Under the pieces are notes generated by a model. That model worked only from the letters and a program-made list of their open reading frames with translations. It was not told where the DNA came from and did not search any database. The translations under genes and the position numbers were made by a program. Of a stretch of 5,725 bases of DNA, positions 5,258 through 5,725 are shown piece by piece. Every line of letters starts with the position of its first letter. The first letter of the stretch is position 1. Source of the stretch: Candidatus Zipacnadia bacterium (lineage in GTDB: Bacteria > Armatimonadota > Zipacnadia > Zipacnadales > Zipacnadaceae); contig JALGTS010000131.1 in assembly GCA_029821255.1 (NCBI GenBank), forward strand, positions 1 through 5,725, read 5' to 3'.

Positions 5258-5725
5258 ACCGATGGGGCTGCATCCCTCAACTGCAGAAGCCGGTTCCTGA
5301 CGACAAAGTCGCTCTGACTCAGGCCATAAGTCAGGCGACTGCAGGTAGTGATCTATTGCTGATAATAGCTGGGTCCTCGGCAGGTAGCAGTGATTTTGTG
5401 CCTGATACCATTGCGCAGCTTGGCGAGCTGTTAGTGCATGGAGTAGAGATGATGCCCGGCAAGCCACTGGCGCTGGGCTGGATAGACAACACACCTGTCA
5501 TTGGCCTGCCTGGCTATTCGGTAGCAGCGTGGATGAGCCTGCAAAGGTTTGTTAGGCCGCTGCTTAGGCGCAGACTCGGTCTCACTGAGGAGGAGCACCA
5601 GGTCCTCCGGGTCCGACTCCGGCGCAAACTACCCTCAACAGCCGGCACGGAAGAGACACTGCGTGTGGTGATTAGCGATGATGGCCAGCAGCGTGTGGCC
5701 GTTCCGCTCGCCCGGGGTAGCGGAT
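5233..5725 (+). CDS. Second MoeA-type protein, continuation (cut by right edge)
   Basis: Frame 1 is open from the junction to the end of the window (about 164 codons), with the first ATG at 5239. It encodes the rest of the MoeA core: MLAAALNRWG, DLLLIIAGSSAGSSDFV, GELLVHGVEMMPGKPLALG, PVIGLPGYSVAAWMSL, RFVRPLLRR, and the start of domain IV with LPSTAGTEETLRVV and VPLARGSG. AGSSAGS, HGV..PGKP..LG and GLPGY are hallmarks of the MoeA type fused to a PBP-like domain; in that type GLPGYPVSA is usual, so the Pro is Ser here. That fusion domain, if present, lies beyond the window. The frame is free of stops, so apart from the junction the gene looks intact. There is no ribosome binding site before the ATG at 5239, so independent translation is unlikely. 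Confidence 0.82.

Overview
The window (about 55% GC by eye) carries a compact block of formate and molybdopterin-cofactor (Moco) genes from a bacterium. Formate--tetrahydrofolate ligase next to a formate-dehydrogenase accessory gene fits an anaerobe that moves formate into the folate C1 pool, for example an acetogen or other Wood-Ljungdahl-type organism. The style of the MobA and MoeA proteins reminds me of Chloroflexota, but that is only an impression and should be held with low confidence.

Layout from left to right: (1) the C-terminal 71 residues of a small membrane protein on +, cut by the left edge; (2) fhs on +, encoding formate--tetrahydrofolate ligase and split into two frames by an internal loss of about 88 nt near 1050; (3) fdhD on -, tail to tail with fhs, the two stop codons overlapping; (4) mobA on -, just upstream of fdhD in the same transcription direction; (5) a 104-nt divergent intergenic region with a strong mobA ribosome binding site and a possible + strand promoter; (6) moeA on +, complete; (7) a second moeA-type gene on +, starting 9 nt after the first, of the type usually fused to a C-terminal periplasmic-binding-protein-like domain. 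It is broken by an internal loss of about 61 nt near 5233 and then cut by the right edge.

Functionally the genes fit together. MoeA inserts the metal into molybdopterin, MobA attaches GMP to give the bis-MGD form used by formate dehydrogenases, FdhD transfers the sulfur that activates formate dehydrogenase, and Fhs uses formate (ATP + THF) to make 10-formyl-THF. The formate dehydrogenase itself is not in the window.

The most notable observation is that two otherwise clean and highly conserved genes each lack a short internal block (about 29 and 20 residues), both out of frame, with no other damage. Either these are recent real deletions or the contig is misassembled; the sequence alone cannot decide. 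I see no mobile element, CRISPR array, RNA gene or convincing undescribed system.
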